NCBI GenBank assembly: GCA_027339745.1 | Contig: DAHWNW010000003.1 | Location: 1-64,000 of the forward strand | Source: Nitrososphaerota archaeon | GTDB taxonomy: Archaea; Thermoproteota; Nitrososphaeria; Nitrososphaerales; Gagatemarchaeaceae | Reading direction: 5' to 3' | DNA length: 64,000 nt | Shown: in pieces, positions 25,536 to 34,180 of the stretch | Layout: every line of letters begins with the position of its first letter | How positions within the stretch are numbered: position 1 is the stretch's first letter | Notes under the pieces: generated by a model | What the model saw: only the letters and a program-made list of their open reading frames with translations | Told to the model about the DNA's origin: nothing | Database searches by the model: none | Translations under genes and position numbers: made by a program

Positions 25536-25684
25536 AATCCAAGGCCATGCGAACGTGATCCGTTCCCTCAAGTCAGTGGTTCTCAAATCCGAAGGCGCTG
25601 ATGGCAGGACTATGAACTCGAAGGTGCATTCACAATCCAAGACTCAAATCGAATTCGGGTCCACTTCTGGCACGGTACACCGGA

Positions 25685-25704
25685 CGGCGACGACCGTCGC
25701 CGCT
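25685..25704. repeat. Hairpin containing a copy of the tRNA-Asn 3' end (att-like)
   Basis: CGGCGAC-GACC-GTCGCCG forms a 7-bp hairpin. Bases 25691-25704 (CGACCGTCGCCGCT) are identical to 24505-24518, the 3' end of tRNA-Asn plus two flanking bases. A direct repeat of a tRNA 3' end is the usual trace of integration at that tRNA, which would place a 1.2-kb element remnant between the copies. A terminator-like hairpin is the alternative. Confidence 0.4.
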
Positions 25705-26001
25705 CCAAATACCTAAGAATGGACTCCGTTAGACGATGGGAGTCGTATCATCATTGTTTTGAAGGATCTCCCAAGAGACGTAAGAGAACTGGCGCGCTGT
25801 TTGACTGCGATGGTTCGCCTACATAGGGCAAGGCCCAGCCTGATACGCTATTCGTGCTAGACTCGGCTACGGGCGGGCGAAAGCCGTAAAATCGAACCAC
25901 ACGAGCCTAGCCGTACGCACGAGCCCACACCCTACAGGCGCTCCGGCTCCAGGAGGGTCAGGAGACACACCAGGACGTTCGGATTCCTGCTTTACCAATC
26001 T

Positions 26002-27013
26002 ATGTATGTGCCCATCTACCTCTTCAAGGCGCTCTACAGGCAGCTGTTCATACTTGTTGGGATGTTCGGCCTGGGAGCCGTGATATTCTCATACTACAAC
26101 GGCCTGCCGCCTCTGGGCGCCCTCCTCGCCTCAGTGTCGACGATTACCACCATTGGAATATACGTGCCGAACAACGGCAACTTCTTCACCATCAATCAGA
26201 CCGAGGAGGTGCTCCTAATCCTGATGATCGTAGTCTCGGTCGGGGCGGCTGCTTCGCTTCTACAGGGGACGGTGAACGCGGTGGTCAATGGTGATCTCGC
26301 GAGAGGGGAGGCGGAAAAGAGCCTCATCAAGAAGATGAAGAAGCAAGTGATAATATTCGGATACGCCCAACTAGGAAGATACGTCGCAGAGAAGCTCGGT
26401 GAGCTCGGAATCGATTACGTGGTGATAACGCACGACCCCGCCGTCCATGATGCGCTTGTCAAGAAGAAGGCACAGGTGGTCCTGCAGCTTGAAAACAGGC
26501 CGATCGTCGCTTTAAAGGAAGCAGGCATAGGTGAGGCGTCGGCCCTAATCGCAGCACACGATAAGGACCCAGAGAACATCCTCATGATGCTCAGCGCACG
26601 GAGGCTACGACCAGACATCAGGATAATCTCGGTCATCCACGACGAGCAGCTGACTGAGACCGCCAAGAACGCGGGCGCAGATGTAGTGGTCCCGTCATCC
26701 ATTTCGGTGGGACACCTGCTGGCGCTCTCGGCTGTCACTCGAGACTTGGTCGGGATTGTCTTCTCTGAGAGGGTCGGGACGAAGGAGATCGCCCAGTTCT
26801 CAGTCTTCAAGACATCCAAGTTGATTGGGAAGAAGCTGCCGGAGCTTACCAACCTCGCCCACGTGATAGGGGTGGATAGGGGTGGTAAGAGGCGGTAATC
26901 TGATACAGAACGTGTTCGATCCAAGTCTGACCATCAAAGAGGACGACACGCTCCTCCTTTTTGGGGACCCCGCCGGGCTCCACGAGCTGGAAGCGGAGGC
27001 GGAGGCCCTTTAG
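26002..27013 (+). CDS. Two-helix channel with RCK/TrkA domains, frameshifted near its C-terminus
   Basis: TM1 (LFILVGMFGLGAVIF), a pore helix, and TM2 (VLLILMIVVSVGAAASL) are followed by an RCK_N Rossmann domain (QVIIFGYAQLGRYVAEKLG) and the start of an RCK_C domain. This is the architecture of MthK-type potassium channels. The filter reads TITTIGIYVP instead of TVGYG, so selectivity is uncertain. The in-frame stop is at 26898. The +1 frame continues VVRGGNLIQNVFDPSLTIKEDDTLLLFGDP to TAG 27013, the expected RCK_C end. One extra base in a GGGG run near 26880 explains this. It could be a mutation or a sequence error. Confidence 0.75.
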
Positions 27014-27034
27014 CGGGCCGGCACAGGGAATGAA

Positions 27035-28075
27035 TCAGCGGACGTAGAGTGCGGAGAACTTCGTGAACGCATCTTCGAAGCGCATTGGTTTCGGCGGGGA
27101 CTTAAACCCATAGGCGCAGATTTCCCCGACAGTCCCGAGCTTCCCGACTTTCATGCACTTGTACGTCGCCCTCACCACGTCAAAGAGGACGTTCCCTGCG
27201 TTCGCGCCGTCAGAGGAGCGGAGATACACGTCTACGGTCACCCCGCTCTCCATGAAGGTACTCCCCTGGAACCAGAAGTAGCTCGTCCTGTCGTTTCCCA
27301 TATAGTCGACGTAGTCGGTCGTCCCGGCTATCGTCTCGAACTTGTATGGAACCTCCTCGGCCACGGAAGACGTCTTCATCTCCCTCTTGGCCATCTTAAT
27401 CCCTTCATCGATGGTGTTCAGCGTCTCCGAGCCACCTCCAACGTCGAGCTGGTAGCTTTTTGCGACCTTGATGCCACGCTTCACCATCAGCCCAAGGAGA
27501 CCTTTGTGGAATATCGTACCTCCGAACTGGCTCATCAGGTCGTCACCCACAAGGGGGAGCTTAGCTCTCTGGAAGTCAGCGACCAGTTTGTTGCTCTTCA
27601 GGGACAAGCTGGGGGTGCAGTTGATGAAGCCGCAGCCTGCGCGTAGCGCCGCCCTGGCGTATTCTTCTGTGGAGGAGCCGCTGCCTGAGGAGATGGCATT
27701 GACCAAGATGTCCGCCCCCGATTCTTCAAGCGATTTGGACACGTCGTCCAAGCTCGTCTTCTCCAGCCTTACCCCCCTTAGGTGCGGCGCCAAGTCCCCC
27801 CTCGATAAGCCGCTCTTCACGGTCACCTTGCTTTTAGGCATCGAGACGTACTTCTTGGCGACGTTGGGGGGAGCGAACACGGCCTTGGAGAGATCAAAGC
27901 CCACCTTCCTAGCGTCGATGTCGAAAGCTGCAACCACCTGCATATCCCTGGGCTTGAACCCGGCCACGTTCGGGTGCCATAGTCCCTTTCTCTCGTCGCC
28001 TGAGTAGAACTTCAGGCCCTGGACGAGGACTGAAGCACAGTTCCCCACCCCGGCCAGCGCCAGCTTGATGGTCAA
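27035..28075 (-). CDS. ino1: Inositol-3-phosphate synthase (myo-inositol-1-phosphate synthase)
   Basis: This NAD-dependent enzyme converts glucose 6-phosphate to inositol phosphate, the head-group precursor of archaeal phosphoinositol lipids. KLALAGVGNCASVLVQGLKFY is the nucleotide-binding motif. Later features are FINCTPSL, GDDLMSQFGGTIFHKGLLGL with the active-site Lys, and SYQLDVGGGSETLN. The 346-aa length is that of archaeal members. The downstream convergent neighbour is the channel gene. Confidence 0.93.
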   Translation of the reverse strand: MTIKLALAGVGNCASVLVQGLKFYSGDERKGLWHPNVAGFKPRDMQVVAAFDIDARKVGFDLSKAVFAPPNVAKKYVSMPKSKVTVKSGLSRGDLAPHLRGVRLEKTSLDDVSKSLEESGADILVNAISSGSGSSTEEYARAALRAGCGFINCTPSLSLKSNKLVADFQRAKLPLVGDDLMSQFGGTIFHKGLLGLMVKRGIKVAKSYQLDVGGGSETLNTIDEGIKMAKREMKTSSVAEEVPYKFETIAGTTDYVDYMGNDRTSYFWFQGSTFMESGVTVDVYLRSSDGANAGNVLFDVVRATYKCMKVGKLGTVGEICAYGFKSPPKPMRFEDAFTKFSALYVR

Positions 28076-28081
28076 TCTATC

Positions 28082-28291
28082 TCACTTGAACTTTGAGAAC
28101 GCCGCAAGGATTCCTACGACAGAGAGGACCATGCCGAGAGAATAGTTGATGACGACTATCTCTACCGCCTGTCCGGGAACCCCAGCGTTGACGTAAGTGT
28201 AGTAGGTCAGCAATATACCGAACGCGAGTACGATGAGGCCCATCAGCCTGACCAGGGCGTCCACCCTGGACTGCTGCGCTTCGAAGGTCAA
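28082..28291 (-). CDS. Small two-helix membrane protein
   Basis: The 69-aa product has two membrane helices (LMGLIVLAFGILLTYYTYV and VVINYSLGMVLSVVGILAAFS) joined by a short loop. No family is recognised. It lies six bases upstream of ino1 on the same strand, so the two are probably co-transcribed. Confidence 0.65.
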   Translation of the reverse strand: MTFEAQQSRVDALVRLMGLIVLAFGILLTYYTYVNAGVPGQAVEIVVINYSLGMVLSVVGILAAFSKFK

Positions 28292-28349
28292 CGGTCTGTG
28301 CCGGCAGCGGGGGGAGGGTATTTTAGCGATTCTTCCTTCCTGAAGTAGG

Positions 28350-31043
28350 TCAGGAGCTCTTCATCATCTCTAACTTCTCAGGGAGGTATGTGTCCACTAT
28401 GTAGCTGAGGCCATACCTCGCGAATGCCTCCTGCTCGCTTTTCCTCTTGTACTTCAGGAACGTCTCGAGCTCATCGTGCCACATCTTCTCCGTGTATCTC
28501 GGGTCGGACTTCAGCTCGTAGAGCCGCTTTATGTCAACCTCGGTGAGCTTGTCCGAGGGGAGCTTGTACTTCTGGATGTCGCTCGCGTAGACGCCGAGCC
28601 ACTTCGAATTGGGTGTCGTCAACTCTCTCAGATGGGCGGCGTTGGCCGAGTTGTGAAGCAATATTCCAGAGTTGCCCCCGATGAACCTCTCGACGCCAGG
28701 AACTGAGACGTCGTACACATATTCGTCTCTCTTGGATGTCTGCTCGATGGCGACTAATGGGTCAAACGCGACATCGCTCTCAGCAAGGCTCAACAATGAG
28801 GTCGCCAGTTCTCTAGATCTCCGCTCAATGGGGGCTTGGTCGCATTCCAGTATGTGGGCAAGCGCCCCAGTGACGTGCTCACGGTTCGCACCACCCTCGC
28901 GGTCTCGCTGGATTACCTCACAGATTCGCCGGTACAGAATCTTTGATTGAGAATGGTGGTCAGCATGACGGTGTATCTCCTTCCTCATACGAACTAAGCC
29001 GGTGTTTACTACTGGAAACGCCTTGGGCATCGGATAAGAGCTCCTCACAGTCGACTGGACGTGCGCTAGAATCAGAGCCCTGTCCTCGTCATGCAATACT
29101 GCAGACGCCACCTTCTCGACTTCCGAGGCACCTGAGACAACCAGGGAGACACCCCCTTTCCCAATCGACGGGAGTATCCCATTCATCGTCATGAGATAAG
29201 CGAGCTCAGACATCATAGATGGACTCTTCATTTTCCACACTACCCCTCCGGAGTCTGTTATGTAGCCGTCCCCGAAGCAACCCTTGAGGAACTCCAGGAC
29301 CTGCGACTTATTTGCGGAGAAGATGGCTGAAGGCAAGCGCTTGTGCGCGAACCCTGTTCCGCAGAGCCGCAGGAAGAGGAGCGCCGTCGGTGTTCCGCCG
29401 AAACGCAGGCATACCCCGTTCCCTTCTACATCTGTTATCCTCCTGATTGCGGATTCCGGGAAAGTTTCTCTTATGCAGTTTTCGGCGTCGTCCGCGACCT
29501 CGGGTTCGTGTAGACCGAAGCAGAGCTCCACCGCGCGAGGGATTCCTTTCGATTTCACTACCCTCCCTTCTGAGATGTAGTACCCCAAGAGTCTTGAGAA
29601 GCTCTTAGTTAGCCAGATGAGGGCAGGGAGCCTGTCAGGATGCTTGCCTTCGCGGCAACTGATGTAAGCGGAACGCAGCTTGGAAAGATTGGGCCCCTTC
29701 AGACCAGATTGGGAGGACTTCAGCTTCCGTCCAGAGTGATATTTCGAGCCTTGCCCCTGAATGTGTACATACAGGCTTGGTACCTTCGCTTCTTGGGATA
29801 ATTTCTGGAGTTCGGAAGCTGCATTCACCAGAACTGGGGGACAGCTCTTCCGCGAAGTGCTTCTGCCGATCACCAGCATTTCGCCGGGCTTCAAATCCGT
29901 GGTCGGAACTGATTGTATCTGTCCGTCCCTGAGCACAAAGACACTATGGTTCGGGGTGACCTCTACCGTTCTCCCGCTGGACGAGACGAGACGATAGAGG
30001 GGCCCGGTGTTTCTGTGGCGAATCGCAGCTGAAAGAGGTTTGAATCTGACTTTGTTATCGGTGTCTACAGTGAGGGTTTCATAAGGTATGGCGCCACAAA
30101 TCTCGTTCCCTGATGAGTCGTAGTAGCAGCCGTACTTCTCTATGCAGTCGTCCACGAACTGCCCGATAGGGACGGGCTGTACCCTCCCGGTAGAATCGCG
30201 GACGATGATTGGTTCGTCCCTCTGTACAGAGCCGCTCTTGATGACCATGGCTATGTGGGCCCCCCAGGGGTCAGCGTCACAGAGAATCCCCACCGGAAGG
30301 CCGAGTTCCTGGTTCAGCCGCCTGATGAGGAACCGCGTGGACCTTGGGGGCTGGCCTGCGGTGTTGATCAATATCGCCTTGTACTTGTGGTGGACCCTTT
30401 CTTCGATGAACCTCGTGAAGAGACCGCCCTTTTCTATCGCCAGGACGATCTCTGCGTCTGTGTCCCTGAACTCTGCTGTGGTGAGTGCGGGTCCAATCAT
30501 AACTCCGTCGGGGTTCGCCGAGAGATCAGCAGCCTTCCCCTCATAGCCTGGGACAGTGTATTCTATCGTCATATTCCCGAAGATGGCACTCCTTTCCTCT
30601 GGATAGATGTTCATCCCCTCCCTGGCCATCTGCATCAGGACCTCTAGGTCAGTGATCAGCTCATCAGACTCTGCTTGGTCCTGGAACTCAACATTGAACG
30701 CCTGGGCTGAATAGAACACGTCTCTGAGCGTGGACGTACGCTTTTCGTCAACGAGCTTCTTCGCGAAGTAGGCAAGCCAGATGAGCTGCGTGAAAGGGCG
30801 TATGTGCTTGATGTTCCCTGAAGACTTCTTCACGGTGGTGGCGCCGAGTATGAACTGCTGCAGCTTCTTGTCGTACACTATGTTGCGGACGGACCTGCTG
30901 GCCAGGGTCAGGCTGGGGAAGCGACCTTCGTCCAAGTCCGTGTAGACGCTCCCGCCGAGGTCCCGGAGGAGACCCTGGACGACGTTCTGCCTAGACTCTG
31001 CCGAACCTGTCGATTGTCTCTTGCTCGCCTTCTTGCTCGACAT
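28350..31043 (-). CDS. top6A: DNA topoisomerase VI subunit A interrupted by an intein
   Basis: The Spo11-like catalytic subunit makes the double-strand break in topoisomerase VI. Precursor length is 897 aa; mature length would be about 370. The catalytic Tyr is in TLRDVFYSAQ. The Toprim residues are AIEKGGLFTRF (Glu) and LCDADPWGAHIA (DxDxW). The intein interrupts VIKSG/SANAAHL, just past the Toprim DxD. I start at ATG 31043 because AGGAGGGA precedes it by four bases; the longer track ORF begins inside top6B. The gene overlaps top6B by about 53 bases. Confidence 0.94.
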   Translation of the reverse strand: MSSKKASKRQSTGSAESRQNVVQGLLRDLGGSVYTDLDEGRFPSLTLASRSVRNIVYDKKLQQFILGATTVKKSSGNIKHIRPFTQLIWLAYFAKKLVDEKRTSTLRDVFYSAQAFNVEFQDQAESDELITDLEVLMQMAREGMNIYPEERSAIFGNMTIEYTVPGYEGKAADLSANPDGVMIGPALTTAEFRDTDAEIVLAIEKGGLFTRFIEERVHHKYKAILINTAGQPPRSTRFLIRRLNQELGLPVGILCDADPWGAHIAMVIKSGSVQRDEPIIVRDSTGRVQPVPIGQFVDDCIEKYGCYYDSSGNEICGAIPYETLTVDTDNKVRFKPLSAAIRHRNTGPLYRLVSSSGRTVEVTPNHSVFVLRDGQIQSVPTTDLKPGEMLVIGRSTSRKSCPPVLVNAASELQKLSQEAKVPSLYVHIQGQGSKYHSGRKLKSSQSGLKGPNLSKLRSAYISCREGKHPDRLPALIWLTKSFSRLLGYYISEGRVVKSKGIPRAVELCFGLHEPEVADDAENCIRETFPESAIRRITDVEGNGVCLRFGGTPTALLFLRLCGTGFAHKRLPSAIFSANKSQVLEFLKGCFGDGYITDSGGVVWKMKSPSMMSELAYLMTMNGILPSIGKGGVSLVVSGASEVEKVASAVLHDEDRALILAHVQSTVRSSYPMPKAFPVVNTGLVRMRKEIHRHADHHSQSKILYRRICEVIQRDREGGANREHVTGALAHILECDQAPIERRSRELATSLLSLAESDVAFDPLVAIEQTSKRDEYVYDVSVPGVERFIGGNSGILLHNSANAAHLRELTTPNSKWLGVYASDIQKYKLPSDKLTEVDIKRLYELKSDPRYTEKMWHDELETFLKYKRKSEQEAFARYGLSYIVDTYLPEKLEMMKSS
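28650..30230 (-). mobile_element. Top6A intein with LAGLIDADG homing endonuclease
   Basis: The 527-aa intein starts with Ser1 (SVQRDEPIIVRDSTG). Block B is RTVEVTPNHSVFVL. The endonuclease blocks are LLGYYISEGRVV and FLKGCFGDGYIT. It ends with YVYDVSVPGVERFIGGNSGILLHN, followed by Ser+1 of SANAAHL. Ser1, the block B His, penultimate His, terminal Asn and Ser+1 are all present, so class 1 splicing is expected. The region before the endonuclease is long and rich in Lys/Ser. Confidence 0.92.
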
Positions 31044-32520
31044 TTTCTCCCTCCTGTTTGTTCGCCGGTTCCCCCTCGGGTTGACCCGCTTCATCGATTT
31101 CGTCGGTCTCCGCCCCCTCTCCGATGAGCTTCCTGTACTTCGGGAGTGCCTTCTTCCCAGCCAGCTCGGTGGAGAACTGGGCGATCAGTGGAAGGTACTT
31201 CCCGTAGATGTTCATCTTCTTTTGGACAGCCTCCATGCTTCCCTTGCGCGACAGGAATATTCCGAGCCTCCGCAGCGCCTCCCTGACGGCGTTCCTGATT
31301 TCCCTCTGTATCTCAGGCCTGTCGGCGATATACTCCTTCCCGACGGTCTTGTATGGGATCCTCGTGCTTGCGATGTGCGTTATAACACCGACCGGGGCGT
31401 CGGCGGGGACGTGATACCTTCGCCAGTCCACCTCCTCGTTTAGCACCTCGAAGCTAACGTCAGAGCTCTCGTCATAGAGCAGAGGGATCCGGTTGGCGAA
31501 CCTGAACAGTTTGACCCCTGGCTGCAATACCTTTCCCCCGTAGGCAACCCCCACCTCGACAAGGAACGGGAAGCCGGAGTACGACGACGGGGGCCTCGTC
31601 ACCACAGTCGAGAACTCCGGCTGGAGCTCCTTGGCGATGCCGGCCATGAGAATCTCCTCGCTGATAGGGGATAGGACGGCCGCGTCGGGTTGAAGGAAGT
31701 CAGGGAACCTTTGGAGTGCGTCTACCACAGCGACTATCTGGTTGGTGCTGAGTCGCTTCGGCGGGAGCTTCGGGCTCACCCCCGCGAATTCTAGGAACTT
31801 TGTCGCTATCTTGTCCCCGACTCTGTGGAAGTGGGTGACCATGAATGATTTCATGTCGTGCTCCTCTGACACCTTGACTATGCGCTTGAACGCCTCCACG
31901 TCTACCCCGTAGGGATGCGGTAGGGTCTCCTTAGGCGGAACAGGCATCGAGGTGGTCGCCCTTTCGTAGTAGGTTATCTGACCTGTAGGGTCGACGAAGG
32001 TCAGGTTGGCGTAGCTCGCAACCATGGCTGTCTGCTTGAAGTAGTCTGCTATCTTCTGGGATGCCCGGAGGTAGTCGCCCTCAAGGACGATGTCCACCCT
32101 GGTCCCCGTGGAGCCGTTGGCGTCGCTGTTGAAGCGCTTGAGCACCGTGGGCCTGTTCTCCCCTATGTCTATCATCATCTGGAAGCCATACCTGCGCTTC
32201 CCGTCAGGAGAAGTGGTGATGGTGACTGGTTTGTTGGTGGTGATCTGACCATAGAGGATGGCCATAGTCCCTCCGAGCCCGAACATCCCCCGGGACTGCC
32301 TCAGGACATACTTCGACCCGTAGAAGACCTTCCCAAAGGCGCTGGGCACGTGCTGCGGCGCCACTCCTGTGCCGTTGTCGATGACCGTGAGTCTATAAGG
32401 CTTGGGATCTGGGAGCTCCAGGTTCGGGTTCTCCGGGGTGATTCTGACGTAGATGTCCGGCGGGGACCTTACCATCTCCGTCGAGTCCAATGAGTTCTCG
32501 ACGAGCTCCCTGATGGCCAT
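30991..32520 (-). CDS. top6B: DNA topoisomerase VI subunit B
   Basis: The GHKL ATPase subunit clamps DNA for Top6A. The N-box is MAIRELVENSLDS, the G1 box is TVIDNGTGV, and GMFGLGGTMAILYGQ is the G2 region. Transducer and C-terminal domains follow; the end is an acidic, Gln/Glu-rich tail. ATG 32520 is the first standard start, but conserved N-terminal sequence continues upstream in frame (EFFYRNRDLAGFTNPARALY) to a CTG at 32617-32619, with no ATG/GTG/TTG before a stop. A CTG start or a one-base frameshift after an ATG just upstream is likely. It precedes and overlaps top6A. Confidence 0.94.
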   Translation of the reverse strand: MAIRELVENSLDSTEMVRSPPDIYVRITPENPNLELPDPKPYRLTVIDNGTGVAPQHVPSAFGKVFYGSKYVLRQSRGMFGLGGTMAILYGQITTNKPVTITTSPDGKRRYGFQMMIDIGENRPTVLKRFNSDANGSTGTRVDIVLEGDYLRASQKIADYFKQTAMVASYANLTFVDPTGQITYYERATTSMPVPPKETLPHPYGVDVEAFKRIVKVSEEHDMKSFMVTHFHRVGDKIATKFLEFAGVSPKLPPKRLSTNQIVAVVDALQRFPDFLQPDAAVLSPISEEILMAGIAKELQPEFSTVVTRPPSSYSGFPFLVEVGVAYGGKVLQPGVKLFRFANRIPLLYDESSDVSFEVLNEEVDWRRYHVPADAPVGVITHIASTRIPYKTVGKEYIADRPEIQREIRNAVREALRRLGIFLSRKGSMEAVQKKMNIYGKYLPLIAQFSTELAGKKALPKYRKLIGEGAETDEIDEAGQPEGEPANKQEGENVEQEGEQETIDRFGRV

Positions 32521-32730
32521 GTATAGTGCGCGCGCGGGGTTAGTGAACCCTGCCAGGTCGCGATTGCGGTAAAAGAATTCTGAAGGCGATATTTCCGTGA
32601 AAGTGGCCTTGCTGCTCAGTTCACATCACGTCTCTCCGAGTTGTTCACCACAGAATCTATCACTTATCTAGCTATTCCTGCTCTCGCCCTAAAAGCCCGC
32701 CCGCAGGTATCGACCTGGACCCGATATATG

Positions 32731-33330
32731 CTAGCGCTCAAGCTTCTGAATCTTTTCCTCCAGTGTCTCCGGAGAGGTCCCTTCCCAGAGGAACATCCGC
32801 TCCATCTTCTTCTTGGTCCTTGACTTCTGGAGGGTGTTGTACACGGTTCTGTGCTTACTCCCCGACGCGAGTGACCTCACAGCGTCTGAAGCCAGTTGGA
32901 CCTGACTTGCCTCTCCTATTATGGCCACTGTCCTGCCGTAGACCGACAGGTTGCAGGAGGTAAGCTCCTCGATAACGCGCCTGGACTTCCCCTTGAGGCC
33001 AATCACGCGTCCTCTTATCCTCTCAAGAGAGTTCGCGCTCTTGCCTGCATAGCCGCGGAGGTCAATCACATCCAGGGCTGTCCCCTCGTCCAAGAGCCTG
33101 CACGCCTTCTGAGGGGAGAACCCGCGCCCTATCGCCTCGATGACCCTGGTCGCCGAGAAAGGGTCTGTCCCCAGGGCGGACTCGGACCTGAGTGTCACGA
33201 CCCCCTCCTTCCCGTCAACCTGGAGAGCCACCCCCATTTCACCCTCGAGGTACCTCTTGGTCGACCCTTCCTTGCCTATCACCGCGCCCACCCTGTCGAC
33301 GGGTATACGCACGACCTGCTCGAAGCTCAT
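32731..33330 (-). CDS. KH-domain RNA-binding protein, Pno1/Dim2-like
   Basis: The 199-aa product has two KH domains with GxxG loops in VGAVIGKEGSTKRY and RVIGLKGKSRRVI. This arrangement matches archaeal Pno1/Dim2-type proteins of small-subunit rRNA maturation. I start at ATG 33330, which overlaps the rio1 stop (ATGA); the track ORF begins seven codons earlier. Direct coupling to rio1 supports a ribosome biogenesis role. Confidence 0.9.
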   Translation of the reverse strand: MSFEQVVRIPVDRVGAVIGKEGSTKRYLEGEMGVALQVDGKEGVVTLRSESALGTDPFSATRVIEAIGRGFSPQKACRLLDEGTALDVIDLRGYAGKSANSLERIRGRVIGLKGKSRRVIEELTSCNLSVYGRTVAIIGEASQVQLASDAVRSLASGSKHRTVYNTLQKSRTKKKMERMFLWEGTSPETLEEKIQKLER

Positions 33331-34100
33331 CTCAAGATCACCCTCATCCACTCGTCCGCGTCGTTCCCACCTACCCCCCGCTTCCTAAAGAACCTGACCA
33401 TGTTGGAGATGTCCCTCCGCAAGAACTCCTGTGCTTGTGGGTGCGACGAGAGGACGGCCGACCCCATGTCGAACAAGACCGGGCCGCTCTCAGTTCTGAA
33501 GATGTTGAACTCTGAGAAGTCGGCGTGGACCAGTCCGGCACGGGTCCAGAGGGCGTCCAGCGTCTTGAAGGTCCACGCGTACTCTTCATCCCCGACTTCT
33601 GACTCTGAGAAGGTGGGGGCAGGGGCAGGGGGAGTCCCGACGTACTCCATCACAAGGATGTTCTTCAGGAAGGCGAGAGGGGCAGGGACGCGGATTCCTG
33701 CGCCTTGGGCGAGTTGGAGGTTCTTGAACTCCTTCCTGGTCCAGAGATAGACAGTCTCCCTCGACCCGGCGGGTAGCTTCCCAAAGCGCCTGTCCCCCGC
33801 AATGTAACCCATGCGCTTTCTGAAGTCTGAAGCTGAAGTGAGGTAGATTTTGACCGCCACCGGCCCCGCCGCCCTGTCTTCCCCGAGGTACACTCTTGCC
33901 TCCTTCCCTGCCCTTACCACCCCTCGGAGCTCGCTCAGGTCCTTTCTTGCGATCAGCTCTTCGACTGCCAGCATCGTCGACCGGTCGAAGACCTCTTCGA
34001 GCACCTTTCTCTCGTCAGAGTCTCTCCTGAGGTACCTGCTCTCCCGTTCGAAGCGCAGGAGCCTCTCCCTAATCTTGACGCTCTCGTCAGGCTCGGCCAC
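33327..34100 (-). CDS. rio1: RIO1-type serine protein kinase/ATPase
   Basis: The 257-aa atypical kinase of late small-subunit maturation. GKEARVYLGED resembles the RIO nucleotide loop, PVAVKIYLTS gives the ATP-binding Lys, LVHADFSEFNIF is the catalytic loop, and LFDMGSAV is the metal-binding motif. RMGYIAGDRRFG is a RIO1-type segment. It overlaps the KH gene by four bases and is divergent from grpE. Confidence 0.93.
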   Translation of the reverse strand: MAEPDESVKIRERLLRFERESRYLRRDSDERKVLEEVFDRSTMLAVEELIARKDLSELRGVVRAGKEARVYLGEDRAAGPVAVKIYLTSASDFRKRMGYIAGDRRFGKLPAGSRETVYLWTRKEFKNLQLAQGAGIRVPAPLAFLKNILVMEYVGTPPAPAPTFSESEVGDEEYAWTFKTLDALWTRAGLVHADFSEFNIFRTESGPVLFDMGSAVLSSHPQAQEFLRRDISNMVRFFRKRGVGGNDADEWMRVILR

Positions 34101-34120
34101 GCCCCTCCTTGAAGACTTGA

Positions 34121-34129
34121 AAATTTATA
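34121..34129 (+). promoter_or_regulatory. TATA box of the grpE-dnaK-dnaJ operon
   Basis: AAATTTATA lies about 56 nt before ATG 34181 and too close to ATG 34133 for that codon to be transcribed from it. It therefore supports the shorter GrpE start with a leader of about 30 nt. No CIRCE-like repeat is visible. Confidence 0.45.
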
Positions 34130-34180
34130 CGTATGAAGAGAAGCGCGCTAGGTTCTCATCGGAAGGTTGGGCTGGAATTG

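Noticed and set aside
25502-25660. Complete tRNA gene with large introns at 25.5 kb
   Set aside because: A partial acceptor match (GACCCGA at about 25655) exists, but I could not build a D-arm and anticodon arm; only the 3' fragment is reported.
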